From NCBI GenBank assembly GCA_024114885.1, contig CP099429.1, positions 744,001 to 808,000 of the forward strand: DNA of 64,000 bases, written 5' to 3'. Positions 43,464 to 54,286 of this stretch are shown in pieces. The notes beneath the pieces are model-generated. The model was not told where the DNA came from, searched no databases, and was given only the letters and a program-made list of their open reading frames with translations. This DNA is from Septoria linicola (lineage: Eukaryota > Ascomycota > Dothideomycetes > Mycosphaerellales > Mycosphaerellaceae). Made by a program: the position numbers and the translations under genes. Each line of letters starts with the position of its first letter. Positions within the stretch are counted from its first letter, which is position 1.

Positions 43464-45700
43464 AGGGAGCTGTCTGCCGAGTGGCTTAGAGTTGTGACTA
43501 GATCTGAAGGTATGCTCTTCTTGCAGCTTCCGGTGATGGCCACAATTACGGAGTTCGTACATTAAGAATCAAAGTGAAGATAGGTTCTAGTCGCTCACGA
43601 TCAAGTAGGTAATCGAGTGAGGTCGCTCCACGAAGAATGTCTGCCGGACCTCGTGAGTTCCTCTGGCGCATCATGCACCGTAGTCATAAGCTGGTTGTCA
43701 TGATCGCACAGCGTGTGAACACTTGCCTTGGAATCAAGAATTGCGTCCTTTAGATTCAAGAACGACTGCCAAGTTGACTTGCAGCTCTAGTGCACTTCTG
43801 GCAGTCTATGACCAGGAGCTCTCTATTAGGCGGTGTGGATCAATGCCCATGCTTGGAAAGGTGCTTTCCGGTTCAGTCACTGCTGTTAGCAAGACTCACA
43901 ATCCCTTGGGTTCCCACGGGAACCAGCAGAGAATGTTAATGAGGGCAAGGCGCTGGACGAGTTCGAAGCACAAGCGAAACGCGCCCGAGGCGCGTAGACA
44001 AACTATGTCACAAGACGCACACATAGAAATTGGAAAGAGAGAAAAAGCATAGAGACCTTGTTCCATACTTGCGACTGCGACGCGCAAGCGCGCCGCAGCC
44101 AAACTATCTCAGCCTTTTTCAGGCTCTAGGTATCTCATTCGTAGCCAGCGCTACGCCGGCGAGGTAGTATCGTAAGTGGTGCGCCTTAGACGCGAAGAGC
44201 ATGCGAATCGCCAAACTAAAAATTAGTCAGACTCTTTATTAGAGCTATCTTGCTTATCGTCGTTACTAAGGGCGTCACTAGCAAAGGCAGCATTAGCAGC
44301 AGCCAAGTCTAGGCCTGCGCGGCGGTTGTACTGCGCGTGCGATAGCATAAGAAACGGAACGGTATCGAGTGCGAAGCGCCTGACTTACCTTATGGGCAAT
44401 CTAGTACAGGCTAGCAAAGGTGCGGTCTAAAGACTGCAAAGTGACAGCAGACACCTTGGAGGCGTTATGCTAAGCAGCAGACAGGACTTAGTTAAGGTGA
44501 GCCTGAGCTCTAGTAAGAGAATCTAGGAAGCCTGCGACGTTATAGGCACCTGTGGCAGCTAGTGGAATAGGGTTGCAGTAGCGGTGACCGTGCCTAGCAA
44601 GGGAGTTAGTTGAGAGTCGTATGCGAAGCGCAAGAGAGACTTACGTGCGACGACCGCAGCGGCGGGCCAACTAGCCAAAAGTGGCACCACAGGCAGCAAG
44701 TAGAACTGGAGTTATAAGAGTCAGCATCGAGTCGCATGCGCGAAGCAGCAGAGGAACGAGCGAAGCTCAGGGGTAGTGTATACTAGTCAAGTCATAAATA
44801 TACCGAGCACAGCGGGCACAACCACGGGTCTTCTGGCTCTTGCGCTTGCCAGAGATGGGAGTGGCTGGAGGCATTGCGCCAAATATGGGAGCATAATCGC
44901 TTGTACTTTTATTGGAGTCTGTGAAGAGAAATCACGCGAGCTAAAGATACACATCTTCTATAGCAAGAACAAGCAGAGTACGTACAAACAGCTCTGAGAC
45001 TACCTCTCTAGGCCCATTTCCGGGATCTCTTCGCCAAGTGGCGTTCAATAAGATCTGTTGTCGGAGATGCTTCTGCAGTTCTGTAGTGGCAGTGGAGAGT
45101 GCCCGCATTCCTCATACTCCAAGATGATTATAACCATTACAGGAGCCAATTGGGTACCTTTTGAAATCATAGACCAGTATACGAGAATCAGCAGCTCTAA
45201 TCCTTCTTTGACAGCGGTTGGCCAGGAGCTCTCTGCTGAGTGGCATCGAGCAGAGATGTTTCTTAGGGAGCGACTACCGACTGATCGACTGCTGTCAGTA
45301 AGGCTCACAATTTCTAGACTTTGCATCTCCACACAAGTAAACAGCTCCAACATGAGGTTCTCGAGCTCGCTTTCAGGAGCTCTCTGCTAGGTGGCTTTGA
45401 GTCGTCGGCTCTTCCCTTGGAGAAATGCAATTCGCTCAGTGACCATTGTTAGCAGGGCTCCCGTTCTTCAAGCTCTAAGGGCGAGACAAGAATGAGGCGA
45501 GGCAGGAACACTCCCTTTCTAGAGCATGCAAAGACTGATCGCTCTGATATACCATCGGAAGCCGATGGACAGGAGCTCTCTATCGGATGACCTGCAGTCA
45601 AGTGGACCTCCTGAGAGACTGCCCTCCTTCCAGCTGTTAGTGTTAGGAGACCTCACATATCAGACGCTTGAGGTGCAAAAAGAGAGGGTGAAGCGCTAGC
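43464..45700. repeat. Degenerate repeat array with two conserved boxes
   Basis: Box A, consensus CAGGAGCTCTCTgc.gA.tgg, occurs at 43464 (diverged), 43813, 45223, 45375 and 45570. Box B, consensus CTGTTAGcaaGgcTCaca, follows at 43880, 45289, 45444 and 45631. The A-to-B distance is about 61-69 bp in all four complete units, and unit spacing at the right side is about 150-195 bp. On the + strand box A can be read as QELSAEW, so the repeats may descend from coding sequence. The array is interrupted between 43.95 and 45.0 kb by the decayed gene. Repeat identity between units is modest. Confidence 0.6.
44223..44874 (-). pseudogene. RIP-like decayed multi-exon gene in repeat island
   Basis: I do not recognise the family. 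The minus strand keeps clear exon-intron structure: a start at 44874 (MPPATPISGKRKSQKTRGCA), exons about 44874-44804, 44705-44645, 44593-44389 and 44330-44223, and introns with intact GTA/GTAAGT and AG ends. In the frame that reads HGHRYCNPIPLAATGAY and AGFLDSLTRAQAHLN, four in-frame stops occur (one TAG in exon 2; TAA, TAG and TAG in exon 3), each explicable as CAA or CAG changed by C-to-T at CpA. The last exon, ending KQDSSNKESD, is clean. The join of exons 1 and 2 does not hold the frame. A mobile or duplicated origin is inferred from the surrounding repeats. Confidence 0.5.
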
Positions 45701-45988
45701 TATATTTCCTTGAGCTACCATGGAGCTGCACTATGAGCTCGCTAGCATCCCTGTCTTTCAAGCTGATTCTTGTCTAATGCAAACTCCCTGACCCTTTCGC
45801 AATCATGATGACAAACTGAGTGGAAGTTCAAGTCGCTGTACTCGAAAACAAAAACCCGCACGTAGCTCCACCGCCAAAACTCCGCATGTTCCCAAACTGC
45901 AGAGAGAAGAGTCTCTCAACTACCATGACATATTAAACAAACCCAAACGCCAACCTTTGCACACGCGTTGAACTCGTTCTTGTCGATT

Positions 45989-46674
45989 TCAATTGTCCAG
46001 GGTGACTTGCGGAGCGACTTGGGCCGCTGCTCTCGCGTTGCGAGCGACTCGTGCCTCGTGCTTCATCTTGATCTTGTGGTCCATGAGGACCCGGTCTTCG
46101 CTAGAGAGTTCAAGCTGTAAATATGGTCAGCAGGATGTTCTCCTGGTGTTTTAGGAGCTTAGACACGTACAGCGATGAGCATAGACTTGTCTTCCTCGTC
46201 AGCAGCCATCGGCTCCCCATGCCCGCGCAGTCCTCCTTCGAGGTCCCGCCAATACTCCTCAATCGCGTCGTCACCAACCAAGTCCGCTCCCATCCACTGC
46301 TTCTCTGTCTCTGGCCACTCTTCGAAAGTGACCTCGTACTCGAACAGTCCAGTGTCTCTGATTTTGTGCGCCAGAACACGCTTAGTGTGGTATGTGTTTT
46401 CGAGCGAGTCTAGAGATCTTGGGCGTGGGACAGGCACTTGTTGAACTTTGATCTTGGGGGCTGTTTGCTTCGACTTGGGGTTTTCGAATGGTCGCACGGT
46501 GTGCACGTAGTATCCTTCGTATCTTCTGGCCTTGGTAACGCGGGATGGGCGAGGTGCGTTGAGATTCTGACGTGCCTGCTGCTCGAAGCGTGTGTTTCGG
46601 GCATACTGGGTCTCAAAGCTGTCCGAGACGACCGCCCAGTTGGGGCGGCCGCCACGGGTCGTCCAGCTTGACAT
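45989..46674 (-). CDS. Chromo-like domain protein
   Basis: Exons are 46674-46171 and 46114-45989 with a 56-nt intron, giving 209 residues. A chromodomain-like segment at about 98-145 reads KRVLAHKIRDTGLFEYEVTF, EEWPETEKQWMGADL and DDAIEEYWRDL: the conserved pattern of the first strand, the aromatic W after the acidic turn and the C-terminal helix with YW. Such domains bind methylated lysines, but the aromatic cage is not provable by eye. The N terminus (MSSWTTRGGRPNW) resembles that of the small neighbour at 47.1-47.3 kb. The middle is basic and Pro-rich. The C-terminal exon is helical and basic. Retroelement integrases also carry chromodomains, but no pol sequence lies nearby. Confidence 0.72.
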
Positions 46675-47061
46675 GATGTAGGAGGCCTTGATGTAATGGA
46701 TGTACTGACAGAGATTCAGTTTCGCAATGCTGTCTACCGTCGTGGTAGTGTTGTTAATGAAGAAGAAGAAGAAGAAGAAGAAGAAACGGAGGGCGGACTT
46801 GGTTACTTTTAAGGCGCAGAAGCACAGGCCGCCTAGCGTTGTTCCGAGTGAATACCATCGTCTGCGTTCAAGCACCTGACCACCGTTTGCACATGCCAAT
46901 CTTTCGCCATTCCCCTCTATCTGATTGGTCCAGTGCGGGTGAATTGGCCTGGAGAAGGGGAATGGCAGCCAGTGTAGGTCATGCGCGCTCCGGTCTAGCC
47001 CGTGCAAGCAAACAGAGTCAAATGAAGCAGACCTCGCGATAGGCTGTACGGTAGCTGCGCT
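46675..47061. other. Intergenic region with GAA repeat
   Basis: 387 bp, the 5' flank of the chromo-like gene. It holds the (GAA)n tract listed separately and no gene. Confidence 0.4.
46759..46786. repeat. (GAA)9 microsatellite
   Basis: About nine uninterrupted GAA units on the + strand, roughly 85 nt upstream of the chromo-like gene's start codon, probably within its leader or promoter. Confidence 0.85.
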
Positions 47062-47322
47062 CTACTGTCCTTGCTTCTTCTGCTTCTTCTGTTCTCACGT
47101 CAGCTGCAGTCCTTTGACCTGGACAGTCATTAAGCTTACCTTCCAGCCCTTATACTTGGTGGAATACACCGTCTCTACATCCCTCTTCTGCCTCTCCTCC
47201 TCTCTCTCGCGCTCCACCTCCGCCTTGGCTTTCTCGATGGTCTCCTTTAGCTTCTCCTCCGCAGTCTGTGGCGGGTTTGCCAGGCTGGTCCAGTTCGCCC
47301 TGCCTTTCTTGGTGGTGTACAT
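47062..47322 (-). CDS. Small basic coiled-coil protein sharing the neighbour's N-terminal motif
   Basis: I do not recognise a family. Exon 1 is 47322-47140; a 51-nt intron (47139-47089) leads to a 27-nt last exon ending KKKQKKQGQ at 47062. A 36-nt intron ending at 47104 would instead give a shorter end, but that is an unlikely intron size. The product is 69 residues: MYTTKKGRANWTSLANPPQT, then a charged helix (EEKLKETIEKAKAEVERERE) and ETVYSTKYKGWK. TT-x(2)-GRxNW also occurs at the N terminus of the chromo-like protein 400 bp downstream on the same strand. Confidence 0.6.
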
Positions 47323-47992
47323 CTTGACTGTTGATGTACGGTCTGTTGCTATGGGAGCGCGATGAAGATGGTGCAGGATGTAGATCTTCGAGATCGTGTG
47401 ATGGTGCGGACAGTCTGGTTGTGGCTGTGGTGTATTGCTGTCGGAGTCAAGGTCCTTTTATGTTGAGTATAATTCGCATGTCGTGGTGAATATAGTTACA
47501 GCATGACAGCTGACATCTGATCCGTAGGTGAACGTGGGCCATCAGTCCATGTGGCAGAACCACATTCACTGCTGCACTCGATAGCAAGAGATCAGAGGCC
47601 AGCAGCAGCCACGGGTGTTAGTTGCAACCTTGGGAAGCATAGCCGCAGGTGTGAGGATCGAAGAGGATCTGCACCACAGTCAAGAGTCCCCGCCCAAGTA
47701 TTCAGGTCATTGTTCGCAAACTTTGGCAGATTGCTCGTCTTCCTTTGAGCATGTCTGCTCCTGAACAACAAAGAACATAAGCCACACTCCTGATTGGATC
47801 GTTGTATCTGGAGGGTAGTGACAGTGTCGAACCACAAATGACTGTAGCTATCGCTCATCCCGCCAGCCGGCATCTGTACAAATGTTTCATCTAGCAGCTA
47901 CATCAGCGATATATCGATACATGCTTGGACTCACAGCAGTTCCCTCCGATCCCACTCCCGCACCTCTACAGCATGGCCCAGCGGTCAGAGGC
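47323..47992. other. Intergenic region
   Basis: 670 bp between the small basic protein and HOP2. No gene recognised. Confidence 0.35.
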
Positions 47993-48695
47993 TTAGATCT
48001 GCCCTTCAATGCCAATCTCCTCCTTGATCCTTTCAACCTCTTCCTTCTCGATGGCTTCCAGCACCATTGCCCACATCTCCTTCCTGATCTTCGCTCTCGC
48101 AGCCTTAGTCTTCGCCCACCGCTTTCTCTCCATCAATATCAGCGCTTTCTTCTCTGGATCGACGGGCTTTGCGGTGCCACTTCTCAACTTCTCCAGTCTC
48201 AGTGCAAGCTCAGCCTTCTCCGTCTCCAGCTGTTCGACGTCGCTCTTGAGCTCTGGGAGCGTAGCGGTCTTGTCTTCGGTTCGCAAAGTCAGCCGAAGCT
48301 CTTTCTCCTCTGCCTTGAGTGCTGTGACCTCGTTTCGAAGACGTTCAGTCTCGGCTTCCTTGGCTTGCATGGCAGAGTCAAAATCTTCAGCAGCATCATC
48401 CTGAATGGTAGATCTGTGTCAGAGGTGCCCTCAGATAGACATGTCAAGACGTGCTAAATACCTGAATGTGGAAGTAGACGATTTGCTTGCCAGAGGCTTT
48501 GCCATCGATCTCTTTCCGCTCATGCATATCCTTGAGCAGCTTGGTAGCAGCAGCTTTGGCAACTCTGTTGTTGAGATTCTGGCTGATATCTGTGGCTGAA
48601 TAGGGTCGATTTTGTGTGCGAAGATAGTCGAGAATCAGCTTCGCAGACTCATCGGGCGTGAGCTTCTTCTCTTTTGGCTCCTTTGTCGGCGCCAT
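47993..48695 (-). CDS. HOP2: Meiotic recombination protein HOP2 (TBPIP family)
   Basis: Hop2 acts with Mnd1 to promote Dmc1/Rad51 strand invasion between homologues in meiosis. Exons are 48695-48462 and 48400-47993 with a 61-nt intron; the product is 213 residues, normal for the family. The winged-helix domain is in the first exon: ESAKLILDYLRTQNRPYSAT, DISQNLNNRVAKAAATKLLK and KEIDGKASGKQIVYFHIQ, the last being the diagnostic GKQ-(I/V)-Y-x(2)-Q. Exon 2 opens with a long coiled coil (AKEAETERLRNEVTALKAEE) and ends with the C-terminal helical cap (MERKRWAKTKAARAKIRKEM). Presence of an intact copy suggests that the species retains meiotic recombination. Confidence 0.93.
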
Positions 48696-48932
48696 CGTGA
48701 TGAGCTTGAACAGGTTCAGGCCGGAGTATGAGTGTTGCGAGAGTGAAGAGGTCTCTCAGAATGTTGAACTGTTCTGGAAGGCCAATGTGAAGTCGAGATG
48801 GTATGAGGTCCAAATAAGGTTTCCAGGCAGCTGGTGCTCCTTCCACACGACGCGACCCGCGGGAACGCTCCTACCACTCTGGTATTCGACGCGACGCGGT
48901 CAGATCAGAACATCGCAGAGATCGAAATTCGG

Positions 48933-50957
48933 CTATGTTGCTGTTCTCACTGCGCCACTAAACAAAACAGTGCCCGCTAGCACCCAGCCAGGCCACCAAA
49001 TGCTCCAGAGCACAAGACAGCTCCAAACGCCTTGTGCTGTCCAGCCCTTTGCCACTTCAAACAGTATGGTGCCAACATCTAACTTAGCATACCAGCTCAG
49101 CGCATAGATTGTAGCAGGTGGCGAAAGTGCCAGCCAAAGCAAAGCTGCAGGAACGCTGAGTGCGATTGCGAGAGTTCGCTGCTTGTCGCTCGCACCAGCT
49201 GAGGAACGCAGTGGGAGTGGTCGAATGAATCCGATAGGTGACGCCAGAAGGCCGACTGTGAGTGCTAAGGAGAAGTTGAGAGTGGCCCACGTAGATAGCG
49301 TTCCTCCGAGCAAGAGCAGAGAGAATGACTGCATGGTCTGCAGCTGTTGCGACGATGCACGGAGATATCGAACCAGGAGGATCGAAAGATAGACCGGCAG
49401 AAGGTAGCTGCTCGTTGTGATGACGCCGAACGCATAGGGCAGCTTCTGTTAAGCAGTCAGCATACACGAGAAGCACATTTTGAAGTCACAGCACTTACCG
49501 TCTTGTGCGTGTGCGTCAGTAAGTAAAGCGGTACAAGGCTGATCAGATGCACGCCGAGCACCATTGCAGCAGGCAAGAACATCTTCCTTTCCACACTTTG
49601 CAGCTCCTTTTTTGCGACAAGCGCAACATTGTCACCTTCCTTGATCTTGACCATCTTTTCACCCTTGGGTTGTTCGCTGCCCTCACTTTCTAGCTTGCCA
49701 GGCTTCTGTACAGGCCCTTTCCCGCTCAAAAGCCAAAGCGCAAGCGCATTGATCGTGAAGCTGCCGGCCACCAACATGGCGGCAGGTAGATAACTGCCAA
49801 TACTGACGAACCGATTCGTGTTCAGCAGGATGTAGAAGAAGAAACTTTGATGCAAGTGCTCCAGCAGATTGTTGATGCTGCGGAAGACACTCTCCGTCAC
49901 GCGCCCAAAACTCATCTCATCGTGCCAGCCGTCGCCGACCGTCTTCAAAGTGATTGCATCGACACGATATGGCATGAAAGCTGAGTGTGGGCCTGTCGCA
50001 ACGCCTTGAGCCTGGGTCAAGATGCCAGAGGCAATAGTTCGAAGACGATCGTCGTACTTGTCGGAGTGCTTTGTCAGGCCGTGAAGCGAGCATCCGATAC
50101 CCATCTGACCCGAAGCAATCTGCACTGCCGTGTTGATCAGATCGAGGTTGGGAAGTGCCCCGTTTATGCCGTCGTACAGCACGTCCAGCTTGTCGAAACG
50201 CTTGCCCCAAGGTCCAACAGGGTAGTCCAACGCGACTGCTCCCTGTAGTGCACCAGCTTTGATAGGCAGCGCGCTGACATTTCTGCTCGCTGTCGGTATA
50301 ACGCCTGTGCTATGATACGCGCTGACCCATGCTTCTGGTCCGTATGTGCTGTCTTCTGGGATGAGAAGAATTACATCCTTCGACCAGATGCTCCACCTTT
50401 TGAAGTATCGGGCCAATGTCAAAGCCAAAGCCACGCCAGAGTAATTGATCTGGCCTTCAAAGTTCTTCCACGCTGCGATCAGAACCATGGCCTCCGTGGC
50501 ATCGGCGCGTGGTCCTTGCAACAAGCCATAAACATTTGTTCCCTCGATTCTCTCGCCTGCCACCTCGAATGCATACTTTTGAGTCGCGCTCTTCAAGTTG
50601 AACTCCTTAATGATCCTCTCCAGATCTTCGATTCGCACTTCTGGACTCTTTTGCCCAAGATCGTAGACCTCCTGTCGATATGCACGGAAAATGTTGTGTT
50701 CGCTACCGCCGAAGTAGGTATGTACCTGACCTGGTAAGATCGCGTTTTCGGAGATGTACGTCTGTCTCGAGTAGTCATTTAGTGGAAGGAGGAGAATCCA
50801 TATGATCCCGACCAGGATGCATATGGCCGAGAGGTAAGGAGGGAGTTTGAGGAGGATTGGAGACCGTCGGAGGGTCAGCAGGCGCGCGGCTACAACTCAA
50901 AGTCAGTACTGGCACATTTAATACTCTTCATCTTCCGTGAGACTTACAAAGCGCCAT
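48933..50957 (-). CDS. GAA1: GPI transamidase subunit GAA1
   Basis: ER membrane subunit of the transamidase that attaches GPI anchors to proteins. Exons are 50957-50948 (only 10 nt), 50889-49499 and 49445-48933, with introns of 58 and 53 nt; the product is 637 residues. The tiny first exon plus the second gives MALSARLLTLRRSPILLKLP and a first membrane helix. The lumenal domain, related to M28 peptidases, includes ENAILPGQVHTYFGGSEHNI and YREVYDL-type sequence with GTNVYGLLQGPRADATEAMV and WSKDVILLIPEDSTYGPEAW. The C-terminal half has six or seven membrane helices, ending with SIWWPGWVLAGTVLFSG. It is relevant to anchoring of wall proteins. Confidence 0.94.
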
Positions 50958-51632
50958 CTTGTGTTAGATCATGGAAAGGCTGTCGACGAGTACCAGAAAC
51001 GTAGGTCTCGAGGAGCTCGATTCGGCCGAAGTTTGTCCGTGCTTTTGAAGTCAATGCCAAAGCCCAAATCAACAACCTCCACACTCTCGTCACGCTACGT
51101 GGAAAGATGTGGCAGTGTACACTGCCCATCTGGGCTACAGTACTGGAGGCTACTTGTGGTAAACTTGGACAACGGCCACAGTGAGCAACTCCGCGTACGC
51201 CAGCTCGTCTTGCGACCAGCAGACCGGCGCGCCACAACTCCATGGTCTGCTTTTGTTGTCCAGGACTGTCACTTTATCTTATAACAGGTACTTGGCTCGT
51301 CTATGACACTTGGCTCCATTATCAGATCGCACAGTACACTCCCTGTCATCTGTTGATCCGAGTACAGGATCTCTGCACCGGCGAGCTGAGCTGAGGATCT
51401 ATTGTATTTCTAAAGCTCTGCTTACATTGTAACCGAAGAAAGCAGACATGAGCTCTATTCCATGGGTCCCTTCCTTAAAATCAGATGTTGGCAGGGTCTA
51501 TGGACTACTCTTCGAGGCAACACGGTCCTTTCATCCCGCACCAACCTCATGGCTCCTTCAGCAAGATGTGCTGAGCCATCGATGACGACGTCCGAAAGAG
51601 CCCATGGATTTTGATGACGAGGAAGTGGCCCT
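50958..51632. other. Intergenic region upstream of GAA1
   Basis: 675 bp. It serves as GAA1 promoter and 3' flank of the first BTB gene. No gene recognised. Confidence 0.35.
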
Positions 51633-52923
51633 TCACTGCATGGCTTGCTCCTGGCTCCATCCACTGTGTTCTCCCACAAGCATCAGTTTCTTGCTAAGCT
51701 TGTTCCACACAACTGCAGCATCCGCGACGGTCTGGGCCCTGATCAACTGTCGGAACTTGTCAAGATCGAGACTTGCCGCCGCCTCATGCGACAGAATCCT
51801 TATCATCAGGGCGCGTACATAACGGGCAGGTAGGTATTTCCTGTCGTTCAGTGCTTCGTTTATCACCACGTCGAAGTCTGGCAGAGGAACCCAAGGGAAC
51901 CCACGACGAAGGTTGAACAATCCAGAACACAATCGTGGCTGGGGCTGAGTCAGGGATCTAGATGCAGCCGCAAGCCGTATCACCTCAACTGGACTCCAAT
52001 TTCGACAGTTTTCCGGATCAGATTGGGCTGCGTCGAAATCGATTTTTACGAGAGCGGATGTGCCCTGCTTCATGGTCGGCACGAGCGCGATGTTTGATGC
52101 TGCAGTGCTATCCGCACGAATCTTCCCATGCTTCGCACGTTCGACATCGTCAAACTTGCGCTTCTTATTGCCCCGTGATGTGCTGGACTGATCCGTTCCA
52201 GGAAGCTTGGCCGAGCAATTGCTTATCTCCTCAGCCACGCCGTCATCTTCTTCTACTCGGTGTACCAGATCATTCGCTCTCTTTATAGCAGCCTTGGTCA
52301 GATCGACAAGGAAATCGACAGGAAGACGACTGTCGATTTTCCCTGGATCAGCGTACTCACTATAGATCTGCACGAGAAACTGCCTCATATCCGAGCTAGC
52401 GCTGGCCATCGAGTAGGCTTTCACGATGCTTGCAATAGCCGGAAGCGTTCCTTTGTGCCCATACGATGGCTTGTGATATAGCTCAAAAGCGCCGATGATG
52501 GCGGCGCCGGCAGCCTCGTGATCAGCTATCGTCATAGCAAAGCTGTACAGCTCTATCAAAGCGTCGAGAGCCTTCTGTACGACGCGGTCTTGCTCCCCTT
52601 TGGCCGGCTTATCCTCCCACAGTGGCATTCTCCCTGTGTGCAAAAGGTGTAGCCAGAGCTTGTATGCAGCTGTCGAGGCTGTATCGATCTGTATGCTCAG
52701 TGTTCCATCTCCATCTCGCTTGAGATGTGGGATGGTCCGGCCCTGCAGCCTCTGGGCCAGCACCTTGCCGTGGACAATGTATGGAGTCTGCTTCTCGCCA
52801 ATGAGCAGAGTGACGATGTTGTCTTCGAGTCTGCGTTGTTGTCAGCGAAAGCGCACTTGTAAGGCATTCATCTTGAACATACGAAGGCTTGTCGGCCTTA
52901 ACCGCGATCACATTGGTCGCCAT
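51633..52923 (-). CDS. BTB/POZ-domain protein (cluster member 1)
   Basis: Fungal BTB proteins are protein-interaction modules, some acting as Cullin-3 adaptors. Exons are 52923-52883 (41 nt) and 52830-51633 with a 52-nt intron; the product is 412 residues. The BTB fold covers about residues 13-110: LEDNIVTLLIGEKQTPYIVH, GKVLAQRL and AAYKLWLHLLHTGRMPLWED. A helical back region (LDALIELYSFAMTIADHEAA) follows, then a linker with a basic, possibly nuclear signal (RGNKKRKFDD), and a C-terminal helical domain of unknown type. Two more genes of this kind lie on the same strand, with their first intron in the same place and phase. Confidence 0.82.
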
Positions 52924-53317
52924 AGCTGACGCTCTGGTGTTGGTGATACCTGAAGATATCCCGAAATGGTGGATTTTGGAAGGAAGGAGCAGCAGAGTGG
53001 GCGAGTGAAAGACCTAAAGCACTGAAGGCAGATCCAGTTATGATTACGAAGTGAGATTGGATTGTGAGCGAGAACTAACCTGATTCAACGTGGCTCTCCA
53101 GCCAATCTTCTACTCCTCACTTCAGGCAAAGTTTCCAACTCGACTTCTCCTTCTACAAGCGAAGTTCGCAGTGGCCAACCAGTCACCTAGTGAAGGCCTG
53201 CTGGGAATTGCTTCCGGAGCTGATCGCTTCGCGCGGCCGAGTTTTAATGAGCTGCTCATCAACGATGAGGAGATCTGGTACCATCCACTCACCGTTCAAA
53301 GTGCCCATTGTAATACA
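52924..53317. other. Spacer between BTB genes 1 and 2
   Basis: 394 bp, no feature beyond probable promoter of gene 1. Confidence 0.35.
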
Positions 53318-54286
53318 CTAGGATCGTGGCCGACCCCAAGCACTGGGAGCACCTGGTACAGCCGAGAGCAATCTCTCAATTTCACCCTTAGCTTGCTCCA
53401 ACTCAGCCTCGAGCTTTCTGATCTTACATCTGTCGCGACGTGGCAGCTCTTCAGCAATTTCGCTCTCTTCGTTCTCCCTCTTCCGCTTCAGGCTTCGGCA
53501 TCCGCGATTCGGTCCATGTTCGTGGTAGTCGCAGGCTTTCGCTGTGGCCAAAGTCGTCAGAGATGCTTTACCCGCACGAACAGCTTTGTTCGGGGCAAGC
53601 AATCTCCTCCAGACATCGCAGACTATACTCTGTGGAGCCTCTTGCAAATCCCAGATGTTCTCATCAACGATGTCACCGTCGCCAACGTCCACACCATCTA
53701 CGGGTGGTGTGTAATCGAAAATATCCTCGTCGCCTGTCCAGCTGAGTATGTCGAGAAACAGCTTGCGCAACATCGACCGCGGCTCAGATCTGTGCCACAC
53801 AAGCTCAATGACCTTCCGAGGTGGGATCGACTGCGCCTGGGCAGAGATGTCATGATGAAGTGCCAGGATAGCATCCGCTATGGCGTCCATGGCATCGACA
53901 TCTTGGAGATGCTCAGCTAGCAGTCACAGCTCGACCAAGGGCCGGTAGTCGCTTTGGCTCGAGTGCAAATTGTCGCCTCTACACGGTATCTTGCCGCTGT
54001 ACAGGTAATGTATGTAGACCTCGAAGGTATTTGGGCTTTAATGCTCGAGTGTCACAATGTGTCTCTCCGGGTCAGTCAGGTCCTCGTCATCGAATATCGC
54101 CTCGAAACGACCAGAGTGTGCTGTGATGAGATCACGATGGACATGGAAGCGCCCTTCTTCCACTGTTACCACGATTATGTCGCCGCGTAGACTACTCGAC
54201 AATCAGTCACGGAGTTCATGATTGAGGGAGGTGGCTTACCCCATTTGGTCAGCCGCTGCGACACGGAGATCCACTATGTCGGACAT
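53318..54286 (-). pseudogene. BTB/POZ-domain gene with two nonsense codons (cluster member 2)
   Basis: Exons 54286-54240 and 54191-53318 (48-nt intron) join in phase and read 306 codons: MSDIVDLRVAAADQMG, then LRGDIIVVTVEEGRFHVHRD, DLTDPERHIVTLEH, TFEVYIHYLYSGKIPCRGD and LLAEHLQDVDAMDAIADAIL, a full BTB domain followed by a helical region and a basic tail (RSLKRKRENE). Two codons are stops: TAA at 54040-54038, straight after LEH, and TGA at 53926-53924, straight after LVEL. No frameshift is needed, so damage is recent or these are sequence errors. Translation could also restart at 53890 (MDAIADAIL), losing the BTB fold. Confidence 0.72.

Noticed and set aside
53090..53920. 276-codon open frame on the + strand
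   Set aside because: It lies opposite the BTB pseudogene; the minus strand shows domain sequence while the + translation has none.
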